Of a stretch of DNA of 64,000 nt, positions 38,386 through 48,187 are shown piece by piece. How positions within the stretch are numbered: position 1 is the stretch's first letter; each line of letters begins with the position of its first letter. Source of the DNA: Enterobacter huaxiensis. Its GTDB lineage: Bacteria > Pseudomonadota > Gammaproteobacteria > Enterobacterales > Enterobacteriaceae. Made by a program: the position numbers and the translations under genes. Where the stretch lies: NCBI RefSeq assembly GCF_003594935.2, contig NZ_CP043342.1, positions 2,666,001-2,730,000 of the forward strand, in the 5' to 3' direction. The notes under the pieces were generated by a model, which ran no database searches, was not told the origin of the DNA, and saw only the letters and a list, made by a program, of their open reading frames with translations.

Positions 38386-38646
38386 ATGTATAGCTACGAT
38401 GATATAGAGAGCATCAAAACCAATCTTGAATGGATCGTCCATCAGTCTATGGCCAGCCATAAGCTGCCCACCCCACATGACCAAAACGCTATTTTCAGTC
38501 TTCTTGAATTGATCCAAACCTACGAAGCGCTCCTGGAATCAATTAATACATTCGGTATTTCTGTTATAGATGAAAACATCGCAGAAGGCCTTTTCATCAC
38601 CGAAAGTCTGATTGCCAAAGTAAAGCGTCCACGAGACGCCATCTAA
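38386..38646 (+). CDS. Unrecognised 86-residue helical protein inserted between rstA and rstB
   Basis: A small protein with a sequence predicted to be mostly helical (IKTNLEWIVHQSM, IFSLLELIQTYEALLESI). I do not recognise a family with confidence; its size and helical makeup recall the YmgB/AriR-type connector proteins, but I see no firm match. The preferred AGGA box is nearer a tiny four-codon frame (ATG at 38380, MTYV, stop TAG) that overlaps its start codon, so translation may be coupled. The gene is in the AT-rich segment that splits rstAB. It may have been acquired. Confidence 0.6.
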   Translation: MYSYDDIESIKTNLEWIVHQSMASHKLPTPHDQNAIFSLLELIQTYEALLESINTFGISVIDENIAEGLFITESLIAKVKRPRDAI

Positions 38647-38654
38647 TTATTCTC

Positions 38655-38708
38655 AGCATTGCCATTCCGATAAATTTTCTCAGGATAATGGCAATGCTAA
38701 CCCATGCA
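38655..38708 (+). other. 12-bp inverted repeat after the 86-residue gene
   Basis: AGCATTGCCATT at 38655-38666 pairs exactly with AATGGCAATGCT at 38697-38708 across 30 bases. It may mark the end of this transcript. The gap 38647-38955 holds no other feature I can support. Confidence 0.5.
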
Positions 38709-38955
38709 GATCCTCTCGATTGTACATCTTCATAAAACACCTGCCTCGATCAAATTTTAATCACTGAACGTTTTGAGCCCGAAAAAATGCAAAAAAAGCG
38801 CTTCGGGAAGTGCGGGTTATATCCTTGAAATAAAAGGAAATATCAATGCAATAATAAAAATAACGATCAATATCAATAAGTTACAACATTGATCAACTTG
38901 AAATGTCGTGCTAAACAAAATTACAGACTTATGATCCTAACCTGAGGTAAGCGTA

Positions 38956-39324
38956 ATGGCATGGCGAGTGTTAAGTTCTGTGATCTGCCCAAACACAGGC
39001 ATTGTTTATTCCTGCATTGTTGGACTCAAATTAATCAGATTGATTATATGGTATGAAAGCGACATCTATTTATTGCCGGGCGACAGAATACATCCCACGA
39101 AAAACGGTATTTACATCAATGGTGAATTTAGCCCTATATCGCTTTATAACGTGTCGCCTTACAGAGAGACGCTTTGGGACGAGATAAAAAACAAGATGCC
39201 CTGCCCGTTTAATAAAGACAGTGAAACCGAAGTCTGTTCATACTCCGTATATTGCAACGCGCGTAAATGTCCCCATGGCTTTACCACGAACCCATTAATA
39301 ATAGGATTACAGCGTAACCATTAA
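38956..39324 (+). CDS. Unrecognised 122-residue cysteine-containing protein inserted between rstA and rstB
   Basis: The protein has a hydrophobic N-terminal third (VYSCIVGLKLIRLIIWY) and a polar end with five cysteines, including a cluster CSYSVYCNARKC. The fold may be stabilised by disulfides or bind a metal. The protein is AT-rich in codon use, unlike rstA and rstB. GAGG lies about 10 bp before the ATG. The gene ends just ahead of a strong intrinsic terminator. I could not assign a family; acquisition by transfer is likely. Confidence 0.55.
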   Translation: MAWRVLSSVICPNTGIVYSCIVGLKLIRLIIWYESDIYLLPGDRIHPTKNGIYINGEFSPISLYNVSPYRETLWDEIKNKMPCPFNKDSETEVCSYSVYCNARKCPHGFTTNPLIIGLQRNH

Positions 39325-39352
39325 TATTTCGTGAAATCAACTTGAGTACCTC

Positions 39353-39397
39353 ATACTCTGATTCAATAAGAAATCTTAATGAGTCAGAGTATTTTTT
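39353..39397 (+). terminator. Intrinsic terminator between the inserted genes and rstB
   Basis: ATACTCTGA at 39353-39361 pairs with TCAGAGTAT at 39383-39391, extended by three pairs including a wobble, with a run of six T. It would stop transcription from the inserted genes and from rstA before rstB, so rstB should have its own promoter in the 160 bp that follow. Confidence 0.85.
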
Positions 39398-39556
39398 GAA
39401 CGGGAAGCGCAATAACTCAGAAAAACATACCACGCGATGCGCGTTACGCAGGGTAGCCGTGGATGTTGTCAGCGGGTGCAAACCCTGCTTTTATAGGAAT
39501 ACTGATTGGGTGTGAAAACCCTGAAATGATGCATGCGTTGTTTGTGGTGAATTTCA

Positions 39557-40855
39557 ATGAAAAAGCTGTTTGTACAGTTTTATCTCCTGCTGTTTGTCTG
39601 CTTCCTGGTGATGACCATGCTGGTAGGGCTGGTGTATAAGTTCACCGCCGAACGCGCGGGACGACAGTCGCTGGACGACCTGATGAAAAGCTCGCTCTAC
39701 CTGATGCGCAGCGAGCTGCGTGAAATTCCCCCGCACGACTGGGCGCGCACGTTAAAAGAGCTGGATCTGAATCTGTCGTTCGATTTGCGCATTGAGCCAC
39801 TGAAAGATTTCGATTTAGATGCCCCAACCCAGCAGCGCCTGCGTGATGGCGATATTGTTGCGCTGGATGAGAAATACACCTTTATTCAGCGCATTCCGCG
39901 AAGCCATTATGTCCTGGCCGTCGGGCCGGTGCCCTATCTTTATTATCTGCATCAAATGCGGCTGCTGGATCTCGGCCTGCTGGCGTTTATCGCTGTCTCA
40001 CTCGCTTTCCCGGTCTTTATCTGGATGCGGCCACACTGGCAGGACATGCTGAAACTGGAATCCGCCGCCCAGCGTTTTGGCGACGGACATCTGACCGAGC
40101 GTATACATTTCGACAGCGGCTCCGGTTTTGACCGCCTGGGCATCGCCTTTAACCAGATGGCGGATAACATCAATGCGCTGATTGCCAGTAAAAAACAGCT
40201 TATTGACGGGATTGCTCACGAACTGCGAACGCCGCTGGTGCGCCTGCGCTATCGGCTGGAAATGAGCGAGAATCTCACCGAGGCGGAGAACCATGCGCTG
40301 AATCGGGACATCGGCCAGCTGGAAGCGCTTATCGAAGAACTGCTGACCTATGCCCGCCTCGATCGCCCGCAAAACGAGCTTCACCTCAGCACGCCGGACC
40401 TGCCAGCCTGGCTGCAGACCCATATTGAAGACGTGCAGAGCGTAAACCCGCAGCGCACGCTGTTAACGGCCGTTACGCCCGGCGACTACGGCGCGCTGGA
40501 TATGCGTTTGATGGAGCGCGTTCTGGATAACCTGACGAATAACGCCCTGCGCTACAGCGAAACGACGCTGCGCATTGGCTTAGATTTACAGGGCAGCCGG
40601 GCCAGCCTGACCGTTGAGGACGATGGCCCCGGCATTGCCCCGGAAGCGCGGGAAACCGTCTTCGAGCCGTTTGTGCGCCTGGACCCCAGCCGCGACCGCG
40701 CCACGGGCGGCTGCGGTTTGGGATTAGCCATTGTTTACTCCATCGCCCAGGCTATGGGCGGTACGGTTCGCTGCGAGGAGAGCGAACTCGGCGGCGCACG
40801 CTTCTGCTTTAGCTGGCCCGTTTATCACAACATCACCCTTCCCGTTCCTGCCTGA
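39557..40855 (+). CDS. rstB: Two-component sensor kinase RstB
   Basis: A 432-residue sensor histidine kinase of E. coli RstB type. An N-terminal membrane helix (residues about 5-28), a periplasmic sensor, a second helix near 135-155 and HAMP precede the dimerisation helix with phosphorylated His221 (DGIAHELRTPL). The ATP-binding N, G1 and G2 boxes are visible (NLTNNALRYS, VEDDGPGIAPE, GCGLGLAI). RstB phosphorylates RstA. The gene is detached from rstA here by two unrelated small genes and a terminator. The ATG is preceded by GTGG. Confidence 0.95.
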   Translation: MKKLFVQFYLLLFVCFLVMTMLVGLVYKFTAERAGRQSLDDLMKSSLYLMRSELREIPPHDWARTLKELDLNLSFDLRIEPLKDFDLDAPTQQRLRDGDIVALDEKYTFIQRIPRSHYVLAVGPVPYLYYLHQMRLLDLGLLAFIAVSLAFPVFIWMRPHWQDMLKLESAAQRFGDGHLTERIHFDSGSGFDRLGIAFNQMADNINALIASKKQLIDGIAHELRTPLVRLRYRLEMSENLTEAENHALNRDIGQLEALIEELLTYARLDRPQNELHLSTPDLPAWLQTHIEDVQSVNPQRTLLTAVTPGDYGALDMRLMERVLDNLTNNALRYSETTLRIGLDLQGSRASLTVEDDGPGIAPEARETVFEPFVRLDPSRDRATGGCGLGLAIVYSIAQAMGGTVRCEESELGGARFCFSWPVYHNITLPVPA

Positions 40856-40863
40856 CCGATACC

Positions 40864-40887
40864 GCACGCTGGCCTGACCCGGCGTGC
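40864..40887 (+). other. Hairpin after rstB, before the Ter site
   Basis: GCACGC at 40864-40869 pairs with GCGTGC at 40882-40887. It lies shortly after the rstB stop and 15 bp before the Ter site. There is no T-run. Confidence 0.35.
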
Positions 40888-40901
40888 TGTGCTATACCGT
40901 A

Positions 40902-40917
40902 AGTATGTTGTAACTAC
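40902..40917 (+). other. Replication terminus site (Ter, TerB-like)
   Basis: AGTATGTTGTAACTAC fits the Tus-binding Ter pattern AGNATGTTGTAAYKAA at nearly every position, including the invariant GTTGTAA core. It lies 11 bp upstream of tus, exactly as TerB does in E. coli, where bound Tus also represses its own promoter. It blocks replication forks from one direction. Confidence 0.93.
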
Positions 40918-40928
40918 TGAGGCAAAAC

Positions 40929-41858
40929 ATGGCGACTTACGATCTCATCGAAAGGCTGAACACCACCTTCAGGGAAATGGAGCACGAGCTGCTGGCGCTG
41001 ACGGAACGTTTGCAGGCGTGCCGTTTGCTGGCCGCGCGGGTTTTTACCCTGCCCGACGTGGCAAAAGGCGCAGAACACGATCCGCTGGAAACCATCGACG
41101 TTAAGCAACATATCGGCAAGGCCGGGCTGGACCTCGCGCTCCAGCACTATCGTCGCCTGTTTATTCAGCAGCAGTCCGAGAATCGCAGCAGCAAGGCGGC
41201 GGTTCGCCTGCCCGGAGTGATCTGCCTGCAAACGGACGCCGCAACGCGTGAGGCGCTGGAAGCTCAGGTTGCGCTTATCAATGCGCTGAAAGCCAGCTTT
41301 GAGAAGATTGTCACCGAAGAGTCGGGGCTTGCGCCTGCCGCGCGCTTTGAGTGGGTGCATCGCCAGCTGCCGGGCTTAATTACCCTCAACGCCTACCGCA
41401 CGCTGACGGTGCTGCGCCACCCGGCCACGCTTCGTTTTGGCTGGGCCAACAAGCACATCATTAAAAACTTCACCCGCGATGAGATCCTGGCCCAGCTGGA
41501 GAAAAGCCTGAAAGCTCCGCGAACCGTCGCACCGTGGTCGCGCGAGCAGTGGATCGAGCGGCTGGAGCAGGAGTATCACGCCATAGCGTCATTACCGGCA
41601 GGCACGCGCCTGAAAATTAAACGTCCGGTAAAGGTGCAGCCTATCGCCCGCGTCTGGTATTCCGGGCAGCAGAAGCAGGTACAGCACGCCTGCCCCACGC
41701 CGCTGATTGCGCTGTACGATGCCGATCAGGGTGCGGTGGTGCCGGATATCGGCGAGCTGCTGAATTACGATGCTGAAAATGTTCAGCATCGCTATAAACC
41801 ACAGGCGCAGCCGCTACAGCTTATTATTCCACGGCTGCACCTGTACGTGGCGGAGTGA
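40929..41858 (+). CDS. tus: DNA replication terminus site-binding protein Tus
   Basis: A 309-residue Tus, the E. coli length. It binds Ter sites as a monomer and stops the DnaB helicase in one orientation. Basic stretches include [19 protein letters not shown] and [24 protein letters not shown], the region that contacts DNA. The upstream Ter site gives autoregulation. Its stop codon is immediately next to that of fumC on the other strand. Confidence 0.96.
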   Translation: MATYDLIERLNTTFREMEHELLALTERLQACRLLAARVFTLPDVAKGAEHDPLETIDVKQHIGKAGLDLALQHYRRLFIQQQSENRSSKAAVRLPGVICLQTDAATREALEAQVALINALKASFEKIVTEESGLAPAARFEWVHRQLPGLITLNAYRTLTVLRHPATLRFGWANKHIIKNFTRDEILAQLEKSLKAPRTVAPWSREQWIERLEQEYHAIASLPAGTRLKIKRPVKVQPIARVWYSGQQKQVQHACPTPLIALYDADQGAVVPDIGELLNYDAENVQHRYKPQAQPLQLIIPRLHLYVAE

Positions 41859-43253
41859 TTACTTCAGGCTTCCGACCATCGCTTCCGGACGGACCCACGC
41901 GTCAAACTCGGCGTCCGTCAGGTAGCCTAAGGCCAGCGCAGAGGCTTTGAGCGTTAACCCTTCTTTGTGCGCCTTCTTGGCGATCTCGGCTGCCTTATCG
42001 TAGCCGATATGGGTGTTCAGCGCCGTCACCAGCATCAGCGACTCATTGAGCAGCTGGCTGATACGTTCGCGATTCGGCTCAATACCCACCGCACAGTGCT
42101 CGTTAAAGCTCTCCATCCCGTCCGCCAGCAGCCGCACGGACTGTAGCAGATTGTGGATCACCATCGGACGATAGACGTTCAGTTCGAAATTACCCGACGC
42201 GCCGCCCATGTTGACGGCCACGTCGTTCCCCATCACCTGACAGCAGAGCATGGTCATGGCCTCGCACTGGGTCGGGTTCACTTTACCGGGCATGATGGAG
42301 CTGCCGGGCTCGTTTTCCGGAATGCTAATTTCGCCAATGCCGCAGCGCGGGCCGGAGGCCAGCCAGCGCACGTCGTTGGCAATTTTCATCAGCGATGCCG
42401 CCAGCCCTTTCAATGCGCCGTGGGTGTGAACCAGCGCGTCGCAGGTTGCCAGCGCCTCAAATTTATTCGGTGCGGTGACAAACGGCTGGCCGGTAATCGC
42501 CGCCAGCTCCCCGGCCACGCGCACCGCATATTCGGGATGGGTGTTCAAGCCGGTGCCGACAGCCGTTCCGCCCAGGGCAAGTTCTGCCAGATGCGGCAGG
42601 CTGTAATCGATATGCTTGAGGTTGTGCTCAAGCATTGCAACCCAGCCGGATATCTCCTGGCCGAGCGTCAGGGGGGTAGCGTCCTGCAGGTGCGTACGCC
42701 CGATTTTGACGATATCGCTAAATGCCTGAGCCTTGTCACTGAGCGTATTTTTCAGCACGTTCAGCTGCGGGATAAGCTGCTCGCGGAGGGCAATCACCGC
42801 CGCCACGTGCATTGCCGTCGGGAAAACATCGTTAGAGCTCTGGCTCTTATTGACGTCGTCGTTCGGATGAACTTTACGCTCCATGCCGCGAACGCCGCCC
42901 AGCAGTTCGCTTGCCCGGTTCGCCAGCACTTCGTTCATGTTCATGTTGCTCTGGGTGCCAGAACCGGTTTGCCAGACGGCGAGGGGAAATTCGTCAGGGT
43001 GCTTACCGGCCAGCACTTCGTCAGCGGCATTGATGATGGCCGTCGCTTTGTCGGCGGCCAGCAGGCCTAGATCCTGGTTCACTTTGGCGGCCGCGCGTTT
43101 GGTCAGCGCCAGCGCCTGGATCAGCGAGACGGGCATTTTCTCGGTCGAGATACGGAAATGCTCCAGCGAACGCTGGGTTTGTGCGCCCCATAGCTTGTCG
43201 GCCGGGACGGCGATGGCGCCCATCGAGTCTTTCTCATGGCGTACCGTTGTCAT
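41859..43253 (-). CDS. fumC: Class II fumarase FumC
   Basis: A 464-residue iron-independent fumarase. The signature [11 protein letters not shown], the catalytic [14 protein letters not shown] region and [13 protein letters not shown] are present. It hydrates fumarate to malate, and in E. coli it takes over under oxidative stress or iron shortage. The ATG at 43253 (MTTVRHEKD) has AGGAG upstream and matches E. coli; an upstream in-frame start does not. It follows fumA on the same strand, with a BIME between. Confidence 0.97.
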   Translation of the reverse strand: MTTVRHEKDSMGAIAVPADKLWGAQTQRSLEHFRISTEKMPVSLIQALALTKRAAAKVNQDLGLLAADKATAIINAADEVLAGKHPDEFPLAVWQTGSGTQSNMNMNEVLANRASELLGGVRGMERKVHPNDDVNKSQSSNDVFPTAMHVAAVIALREQLIPQLNVLKNTLSDKAQAFSDIVKIGRTHLQDATPLTLGQEISGWVAMLEHNLKHIDYSLPHLAELALGGTAVGTGLNTHPEYAVRVAGELAAITGQPFVTAPNKFEALATCDALVHTHGALKGLAASLMKIANDVRWLASGPRCGIGEISIPENEPGSSIMPGKVNPTQCEAMTMLCCQVMGNDVAVNMGGASGNFELNVYRPMVIHNLLQSVRLLADGMESFNEHCAVGIEPNRERISQLLNESLMLVTALNTHIGYDKAAEIAKKAHKEGLTLKASALALGYLTDAEFDAWVRPEAMVGSLK

Positions 43254-43356
43254 TACTTTCTCCTTGATAACAAAAGCGGGATTGCTCACATGCTTAAGAG
43301 ATAAGTATTGATGGCTTAGAGATTACTGCATGGCGCTTTGTGCGCTCTTTTTGGTG

Positions 43357-43428
43357 TCGGGTGGCGCTGAACGCTTACCCGACCTACCAGACGCGTAGGC
43401 CGGGTAAGGCGCAGCCGCCACCCGGCAA
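43357..43428. repeat. BIME (paired REP elements) between fumA and fumC
   Basis: Two inverted REP-type units (TCGGGTGGCGCTGAACGC...ACCCGACCTAC and GTAGGCCGGGTAAGGCGC...GCCACCCGGC) fill the gap. The unit is related to those at 30011, 48119 and 53312. It may stop exonucleases after fumA. Confidence 0.85.
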
Positions 43429-43437
43429 TTTACAGAA

Positions 43438-45084
43438 TTACTTCACGCACGCCGAACACTGGGAAGACTGGATCTGTTTGAAGAAGTCATTGCCTTTGTC
43501 ATCAACGAGGATAAACGCCGGGAAGTCTTCCACTTCAATTTTCCAGATGGCTTCCATACCCAGTTCCGGATATTCCACACACTCCAGGCTCTTGATGCTG
43601 CCCTGCGCCAGAACCGCAGCCGGGCCGCCAATGCTGCCCAGATAGAAACCGCCGTGCTTGTGGCAGGCGTCCGTCACCTGCTGGCTACGGTTGCCTTTGG
43701 CGAGCATAATCATGCTGCCGCCGTTGGCCTGCAGCTGGTCAACGTAGGAATCCATACGGCCCGCCGTGGTTGGCCCTAACGAGCCGGAGGCGTAGCCGTC
43801 GGGCGTTTTCGCCGGGCCTGCGTAGTAGATCGGGTGATCTTTAATATACTGCGGCAGCCCTTCGCCGTTATCCAGACGCTCCTGAAGCTTCGCATGGGCG
43901 ATATCGCGGCCTACGATAATCGTGCCGTTCAGGGAGAGGCGTGTTGAAACCGGATATTGCGAAAGCTGCGCCAGAATCTCACTCATCGGACGGTTCAGGT
44001 CGACGCGAACCGCTTCACCCTCACCCGCTTTGCGCAGCTCTTCCGGAATGTATTTACCCGGGTTGTTCTCCAGTTTTTCGATCCAGATGCCGTCGCGGTT
44101 GATCTTCGCTTTAATGTTACGATCCGCGGAGCAGGAAACGCCCATGCCGACCGGGCAGGATGCGCCGTGGCGCGGCAGGCGGATCACGCGGATATCGTGC
44201 GCGAAATATTTACCGCCAAACTGCGCGCCAAGCCCCAGGTTCTGCGCTTCGGTCAGCAGTTCCTGCTCGAGCTGAACGTCCCGGAACGCCTGGCCGTGCT
44301 CGTTCCCTTCCGTTGGCAGCCCATCGTAGTATTTCGTCGACGCCAGCTTGACGGTTTTCAGGGTGCTTTCAGCGGACGTTCCGCCAATCACAAACGCGAT
44401 GTGGTACGGCGGGCAGGCTGCCGTCCCGAGGGTGCGCATTTTCTCTACCAGATAGTTCTTCAGCTTGCCCGGCGTGAGCAGCGCTTTGGTTTCCTGGTAG
44501 AGGTAGGTTTTGTTGGCCGAACCGCCGCCCTTGGCGATGCAGAGGAATTTGTACTCGTCCCCGTCGACGCTGTAGAGGTCAATCTGCGCGGGCAGGTTGG
44601 TGCCGGTGTTGACCTCTTTGTACATATCCAGCGCCGCGTTTTGCGAGTAGCGCAGGTTGTCTTCGATGTAGGTGTTGTAGACGCCGTGCGCCAGCGCGGC
44701 TTCGTCACCGCCGCCGGTCCAGACGCGCTGGCCTTTTTTCCCGGTAATAATCGCGGTGCCCGTGTCCTGGCAGGTCGGCAGAATGCCCTTCGCGGCGATA
44801 TCAGAGTTGCGGAGGAACTGCAGCGCAACGTATTTATCGTTCTCGCTGGCCTGCGGATCGCTCAGGATATCGGCAACCTGCTGCTGGTGCGCAGGACGGA
44901 GCATAAAAGAGGCGTCGTGGAAGGCCTGCTGGGCCATCAGCGTCAGCGCCTGCGGGTCAACTTTGAGGATTTCCTGCCCTTCAAACTCAGAGACAGAGAC
45001 GTAATCGCGGGTTAACAGGTAATACTCGGTCCGATCCTTACTTAGAGGGAAAGGATCCTGATAGTAAAAAGGTTTATTCGACAT
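43438..45084 (-). CDS. fumA: Class I iron-sulfur fumarase FumA
   Basis: A 548-residue 4Fe-4S fumarase, the length of FumA/FumB. Cluster-binding cysteines are seen in [11 protein letters not shown], in [15 protein letters not shown] and toward the middle. It carries the FumA segment [12 protein letters not shown] and ends in [10 protein letters not shown]. It is the aerobic TCA enzyme. The neighbour fumC supports the name FumA over FumB. A 199-bp gap separates it from the divergent manA, where the promoters must lie. Confidence 0.95.
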   Translation of the reverse strand: MSNKPFYYQDPFPLSKDRTEYYLLTRDYVSVSEFEGQEILKVDPQALTLMAQQAFHDASFMLRPAHQQQVADILSDPQASENDKYVALQFLRNSDIAAKGILPTCQDTGTAIITGKKGQRVWTGGGDEAALAHGVYNTYIEDNLRYSQNAALDMYKEVNTGTNLPAQIDLYSVDGDEYKFLCIAKGGGSANKTYLYQETKALLTPGKLKNYLVEKMRTLGTAACPPYHIAFVIGGTSAESTLKTVKLASTKYYDGLPTEGNEHGQAFRDVQLEQELLTEAQNLGLGAQFGGKYFAHDIRVIRLPRHGASCPVGMGVSCSADRNIKAKINRDGIWIEKLENNPGKYIPEELRKAGEGEAVRVDLNRPMSEILAQLSQYPVSTRLSLNGTIIVGRDIAHAKLQERLDNGEGLPQYIKDHPIYYAGPAKTPDGYASGSLGPTTAGRMDSYVDQLQANGGSMIMLAKGNRSQQVTDACHKHGGFYLGSIGGPAAVLAQGSIKSLECVEYPELGMEAIWKIEVEDFPAFILVDDKGNDFFKQIQSSQCSACVK

Positions 45085-45283
45085 TGTTCTCTCACTTACT
45101 GCGTCGGTCTGATTATTCAGGGCAGATGTTCCGCTGCCCGGCTTAAAAGCGAGTTAGCTTATCCTACACAATTTTTTAACAAAAACTGAGACTAGTACGA
45201 CTTTTTACATCCGCAGGTTACTTCCATCCGGTTTATTGCTTTAATACCCGCAGTTAATTCCACATTTGAATCAGGGCTTGATA

Positions 45284-46459
45284 ATGCAAAAACTCATTAA
45301 CTCAGTGCAAAACTACGCCTGGGGAAGTAAAACTGCGTTAACGGATCTCTACGGTATCGCCAACCCGAACAACCTGCCGATGGCGGAGCTGTGGATGGGC
45401 GCACACCCGAAGAGCAGCTCAAAAATTGAAGACGCCAGCGGACAGGTTCGCAGCCTGCGCGACGCGATCGACGCAGACAAAGCCGCACTGCTCGGCAACA
45501 ACGTGGCGAATCGCTTCGGTGAACTGCCGTTCCTGTTTAAAGTGCTGTGTGCCGACCAGCCGCTCTCCATTCAGGTTCACCCGAACAAAAAAGCCTCTGA
45601 GCTGGGCTTCGAAAAAGAGAACGCGGCGGGCATTCCGCTAGACGCCGCCGAGCGCAACTACAAAGATCCGAACCACAAGCCGGAGCTGGTCTTCGCGCTG
45701 ACCCCCTTCCTGGCGATGAACGCGTTCCGCGAATTCTCAGAGATTATCTCCCTGCTGCAGCCCGTGGCCGGGGCTAACAAGGCTATCGCCCATTTCCTCG
45801 AAAACCCGAATGCAGAAGGCCTGAGCCAGCTGTTCGCCAGCCTGCTGAATATGCAGGGCGAGGAAAAATCTCACGCGCTGGCGGTACTCAAAGCGGCCCT
45901 GAACGGTCAGCAGGGCGAGCCGTGGGACACTATCCGCGTGATTTCCACCTTCTACCCGGACGACAGCGGCCTGTTCTCTCCGCTGCTGCTGAACGTGGTG
46001 AAGCTGAACCCGGGCGAGGCGATGTTCCTGTTTGCCGAGACCCCGCACGCCTATCTCCAGGGCGTGGCGCTGGAGGTGATGGCCAACTCCGACAACGTGC
46101 TGCGCGCGGGCCTGACGCCAAAATACATCGACATCCCCGAGCTGGTTGCCAACGTCAAGTTCGAGGCAAAACCGGCTGCAGAGCTGCTGACCCAGCCGGT
46201 GAAAAACGGCGCAGAGCTGGACTTTCCGATTCCGGTAGACGACTTTGCTTTCTCTCTGCATGATCTGAGCAGCGCCGAAGCGACCATTGCACAGGACAGC
46301 GCGGCTATCCTGTTCTGTGTGGAAGGCGAAGCTACGCTGCATAAAGGTAGCGAACGTCTGGTGCTCAAACCGGGTGAATCCGCATTTGTCGCGGCGAATG
46401 AGTCGCCTGTAAGCGTGAGCGGCACCGGTCGTCTGGCGCGCGTTTTCAATAAGCTTTAA
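45284..46459 (+). CDS. manA: Mannose-6-phosphate isomerase ManA
   Basis: A 391-residue type I phosphomannose isomerase, equal to E. coli ManA. The zinc ligands lie in IQVHPNK, YKDPNHKPELVFAL and ETPHAYLQG. It interconverts mannose-6-phosphate and fructose-6-phosphate. It is divergent from fumA. The start at 45284 (MQKLINS) has AGGG 8 bp upstream; an in-frame start at 45266 is less likely. Confidence 0.97.
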   Translation: MQKLINSVQNYAWGSKTALTDLYGIANPNNLPMAELWMGAHPKSSSKIEDASGQVRSLRDAIDADKAALLGNNVANRFGELPFLFKVLCADQPLSIQVHPNKKASELGFEKENAAGIPLDAAERNYKDPNHKPELVFALTPFLAMNAFREFSEIISLLQPVAGANKAIAHFLENPNAEGLSQLFASLLNMQGEEKSHALAVLKAALNGQQGEPWDTIRVISTFYPDDSGLFSPLLLNVVKLNPGEAMFLFAETPHAYLQGVALEVMANSDNVLRAGLTPKYIDIPELVANVKFEAKPAAELLTQPVKNGAELDFPIPVDDFAFSLHDLSSAEATIAQDSAAILFCVEGEATLHKGSERLVLKPGESAFVAANESPVSVSGTGRLARVFNKL

Positions 46460-46558
46460 GCACTTACTGAATTTTTTAACAACTCTTGCTAAGCTAATTG
46501 AAGGCTTTACATCTCCGGGCGGTTTTTACCGCCTGGTTTCATTTTAGGGATAGTCGCA

Positions 46559-48085
46559 ATGAAAAAATCGGTCGTAGCGGTAGGGGTGATTGTTGCTTTA
46601 GGCGTGGTCTGGACGGGTGCCTCCTGGTTTACCGGGAAACAGCTGGAAAGCCGTCTGGCAGAAATGATGGCGCAGGCAAACAGCGAACTTAAGCGCAGCG
46701 CGCCTGAAGCGGGTCTGGAGCTGAGCTACCAGAATTACCAGCGCGGCGTGTTCACCAGCCATATGCAGGTGGTTGTTAAGCCGGTAGCCGGCAACGCGAA
46801 CGCGTGGCTGAAACCGGGCCAGAGCGTGGTGCTGGATGAGGTGGTGAGCCACGGCCCGCTTCCGCTGGCGCAGTTAAAATCCTTTAACCTGATCCCCTCT
46901 ATGGCCTCAGCGCATACCGTGCTGGTCAAAAACGACGTGACGAAGCCGCTTTTCGACATCGCGAAAGGCGAGTCGCCGTTTGAGATCAATACCCGCATCA
47001 GCTATGCCGGAGCCACCAGTTCCGATATCGCCCTGAAGGCGCTGAACTACGAAAACGGTAACGACAAAGTTGCCTTCAGCGGCGGTGACTTTACGCTTGA
47101 GGCCGATCGCGACGGAAAAAATGTCTCGCTCACCGGCGATGCCGAAAGCGGCCTGGTCAATTCCGTCAACGAATACAATCAGAAAGTACAGCTTACCTTT
47201 AACAACCTCAAAGCCAGCGGCAACAGCCGTATGACCGATTTTGATGAGCGTATCGGTGACCAGAAGCTGAGCCTGGATAAGATCGCGATTGCGATTGAAG
47301 GCAAAGAGATGGCCGTACTGGAAGGCATGGATCTTGACGGTAAATCAGACGTGTCTAAAGACGGTAAGAGCATCAATACTCAGCTCGATTACACGCTGAA
47401 AAGCCTGAAGGTACAGAATCAGGATCTGGGCACCGGCAAGCTGTCGCTGAAGATCGGCAATATCGACGGTCAGGCGTGGCATGAGTTCAGCCAGAAATAC
47501 AGCAAAGAGAGCCAGGCGCTGCTGACCGATGCCGCCCTGCAGCAGAACCCTGTCGTTTATCAGCAGCAGGCGATGGCGGTGCTGTTCAACAACCTGCCTG
47601 TACTGCTGAAAGGCGAGCCGGTCATTACCGTTGCGCCGCTGAGCTGGAAAAACAGCAAAGGCGAGACCAACCTTAACCTGTCGCTGTTCCTGAAAGATCC
47701 GGCAACCGCAGCCGGCGAAGCGCAGACGCTGGCGCAGGAAGTGGATCGCAGCGTGAAGTCGCTCGACAGCAAGCTGGTCATCCCAATGGACATGGCCACC
47801 GAGTTCATGACGCAGATTGCGAAGCTGGAAGGCTACGGTGAAGAAGACGCCGGCAAGCTGGCGAGCCAGCAGGTGAAAGGCCTGGCGGCAATGGGGCAGA
47901 TGTTCCGCATCACGAAGGTGGAAGACAACACCATTTCCACGAGCCTGCAGTATAGCAACGGCCAGGTAACCCTCAACGGCGATAAAATGCCGCTGGAGGA
48001 CTTTGTTGGGATGTTTGGTATGCCGACGCTCGGTATGCCGGAACCGGCTGAACCTGCAGCGCCGCCTGCGGTACCGCAGCAGTAA
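46559..48085 (+). CDS. ydgA: DUF945 family periplasmic protein YdgA
   Basis: A 508-residue exported or membrane-anchored protein matching E. coli YdgA (502 residues). The N-terminus KKSVVAVGVIVALGVVWTGASW is a membrane anchor or signal, followed by a long beta-rich region (SFNLIPSMASAHTVLV, KVQLTFNNLKASG). The final residues are proline and alanine rich. The role is unknown. It stands downstream of manA with a 100-bp gap and ends at a strong terminator. Confidence 0.92.
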   Translation: MKKSVVAVGVIVALGVVWTGASWFTGKQLESRLAEMMAQANSELKRSAPEAGLELSYQNYQRGVFTSHMQVVVKPVAGNANAWLKPGQSVVLDEVVSHGPLPLAQLKSFNLIPSMASAHTVLVKNDVTKPLFDIAKGESPFEINTRISYAGATSSDIALKALNYENGNDKVAFSGGDFTLEADRDGKNVSLTGDAESGLVNSVNEYNQKVQLTFNNLKASGNSRMTDFDERIGDQKLSLDKIAIAIEGKEMAVLEGMDLDGKSDVSKDGKSINTQLDYTLKSLKVQNQDLGTGKLSLKIGNIDGQAWHEFSQKYSKESQALLTDAALQQNPVVYQQQAMAVLFNNLPVLLKGEPVITVAPLSWKNSKGETNLNLSLFLKDPATAAGEAQTLAQEVDRSVKSLDSKLVIPMDMATEFMTQIAKLEGYGEEDAGKLASQQVKGLAAMGQMFRITKVEDNTISTSLQYSNGQVTLNGDKMPLEDFVGMFGMPTLGMPEPAEPAAPPAVPQQ

Positions 48086-48090
48086 TGGTC

Positions 48091-48116
48091 AAAACCCCTC
48101 GCATGAGGGGTTTTTT
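48091..48116 (+). terminator. Intrinsic terminator of ydgA
   Basis: AAAACCCCTC and GAGGGGTTTT flank the loop GCAT, with six T residues. It starts 6 bp after the ydgA stop codon. Confidence 0.95.
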
Positions 48117-48118
48117 AT

Positions 48119-48183
48119 TGCCGGGTGGCGCTGACGCTTGCCCGGCCTACGATCCCGAGCCGCTGTAGGCCCGGGCAAGCGCA
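48119..48183. repeat. BIME (paired REP elements) between ydgA and malI
   Basis: Two inverted REP-like units lie directly after the ydgA terminator and end just before the malI stop codon. The same unit type is present in three other gaps of this window. Confidence 0.85.
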
Positions 48184-48187
48184 CGGA

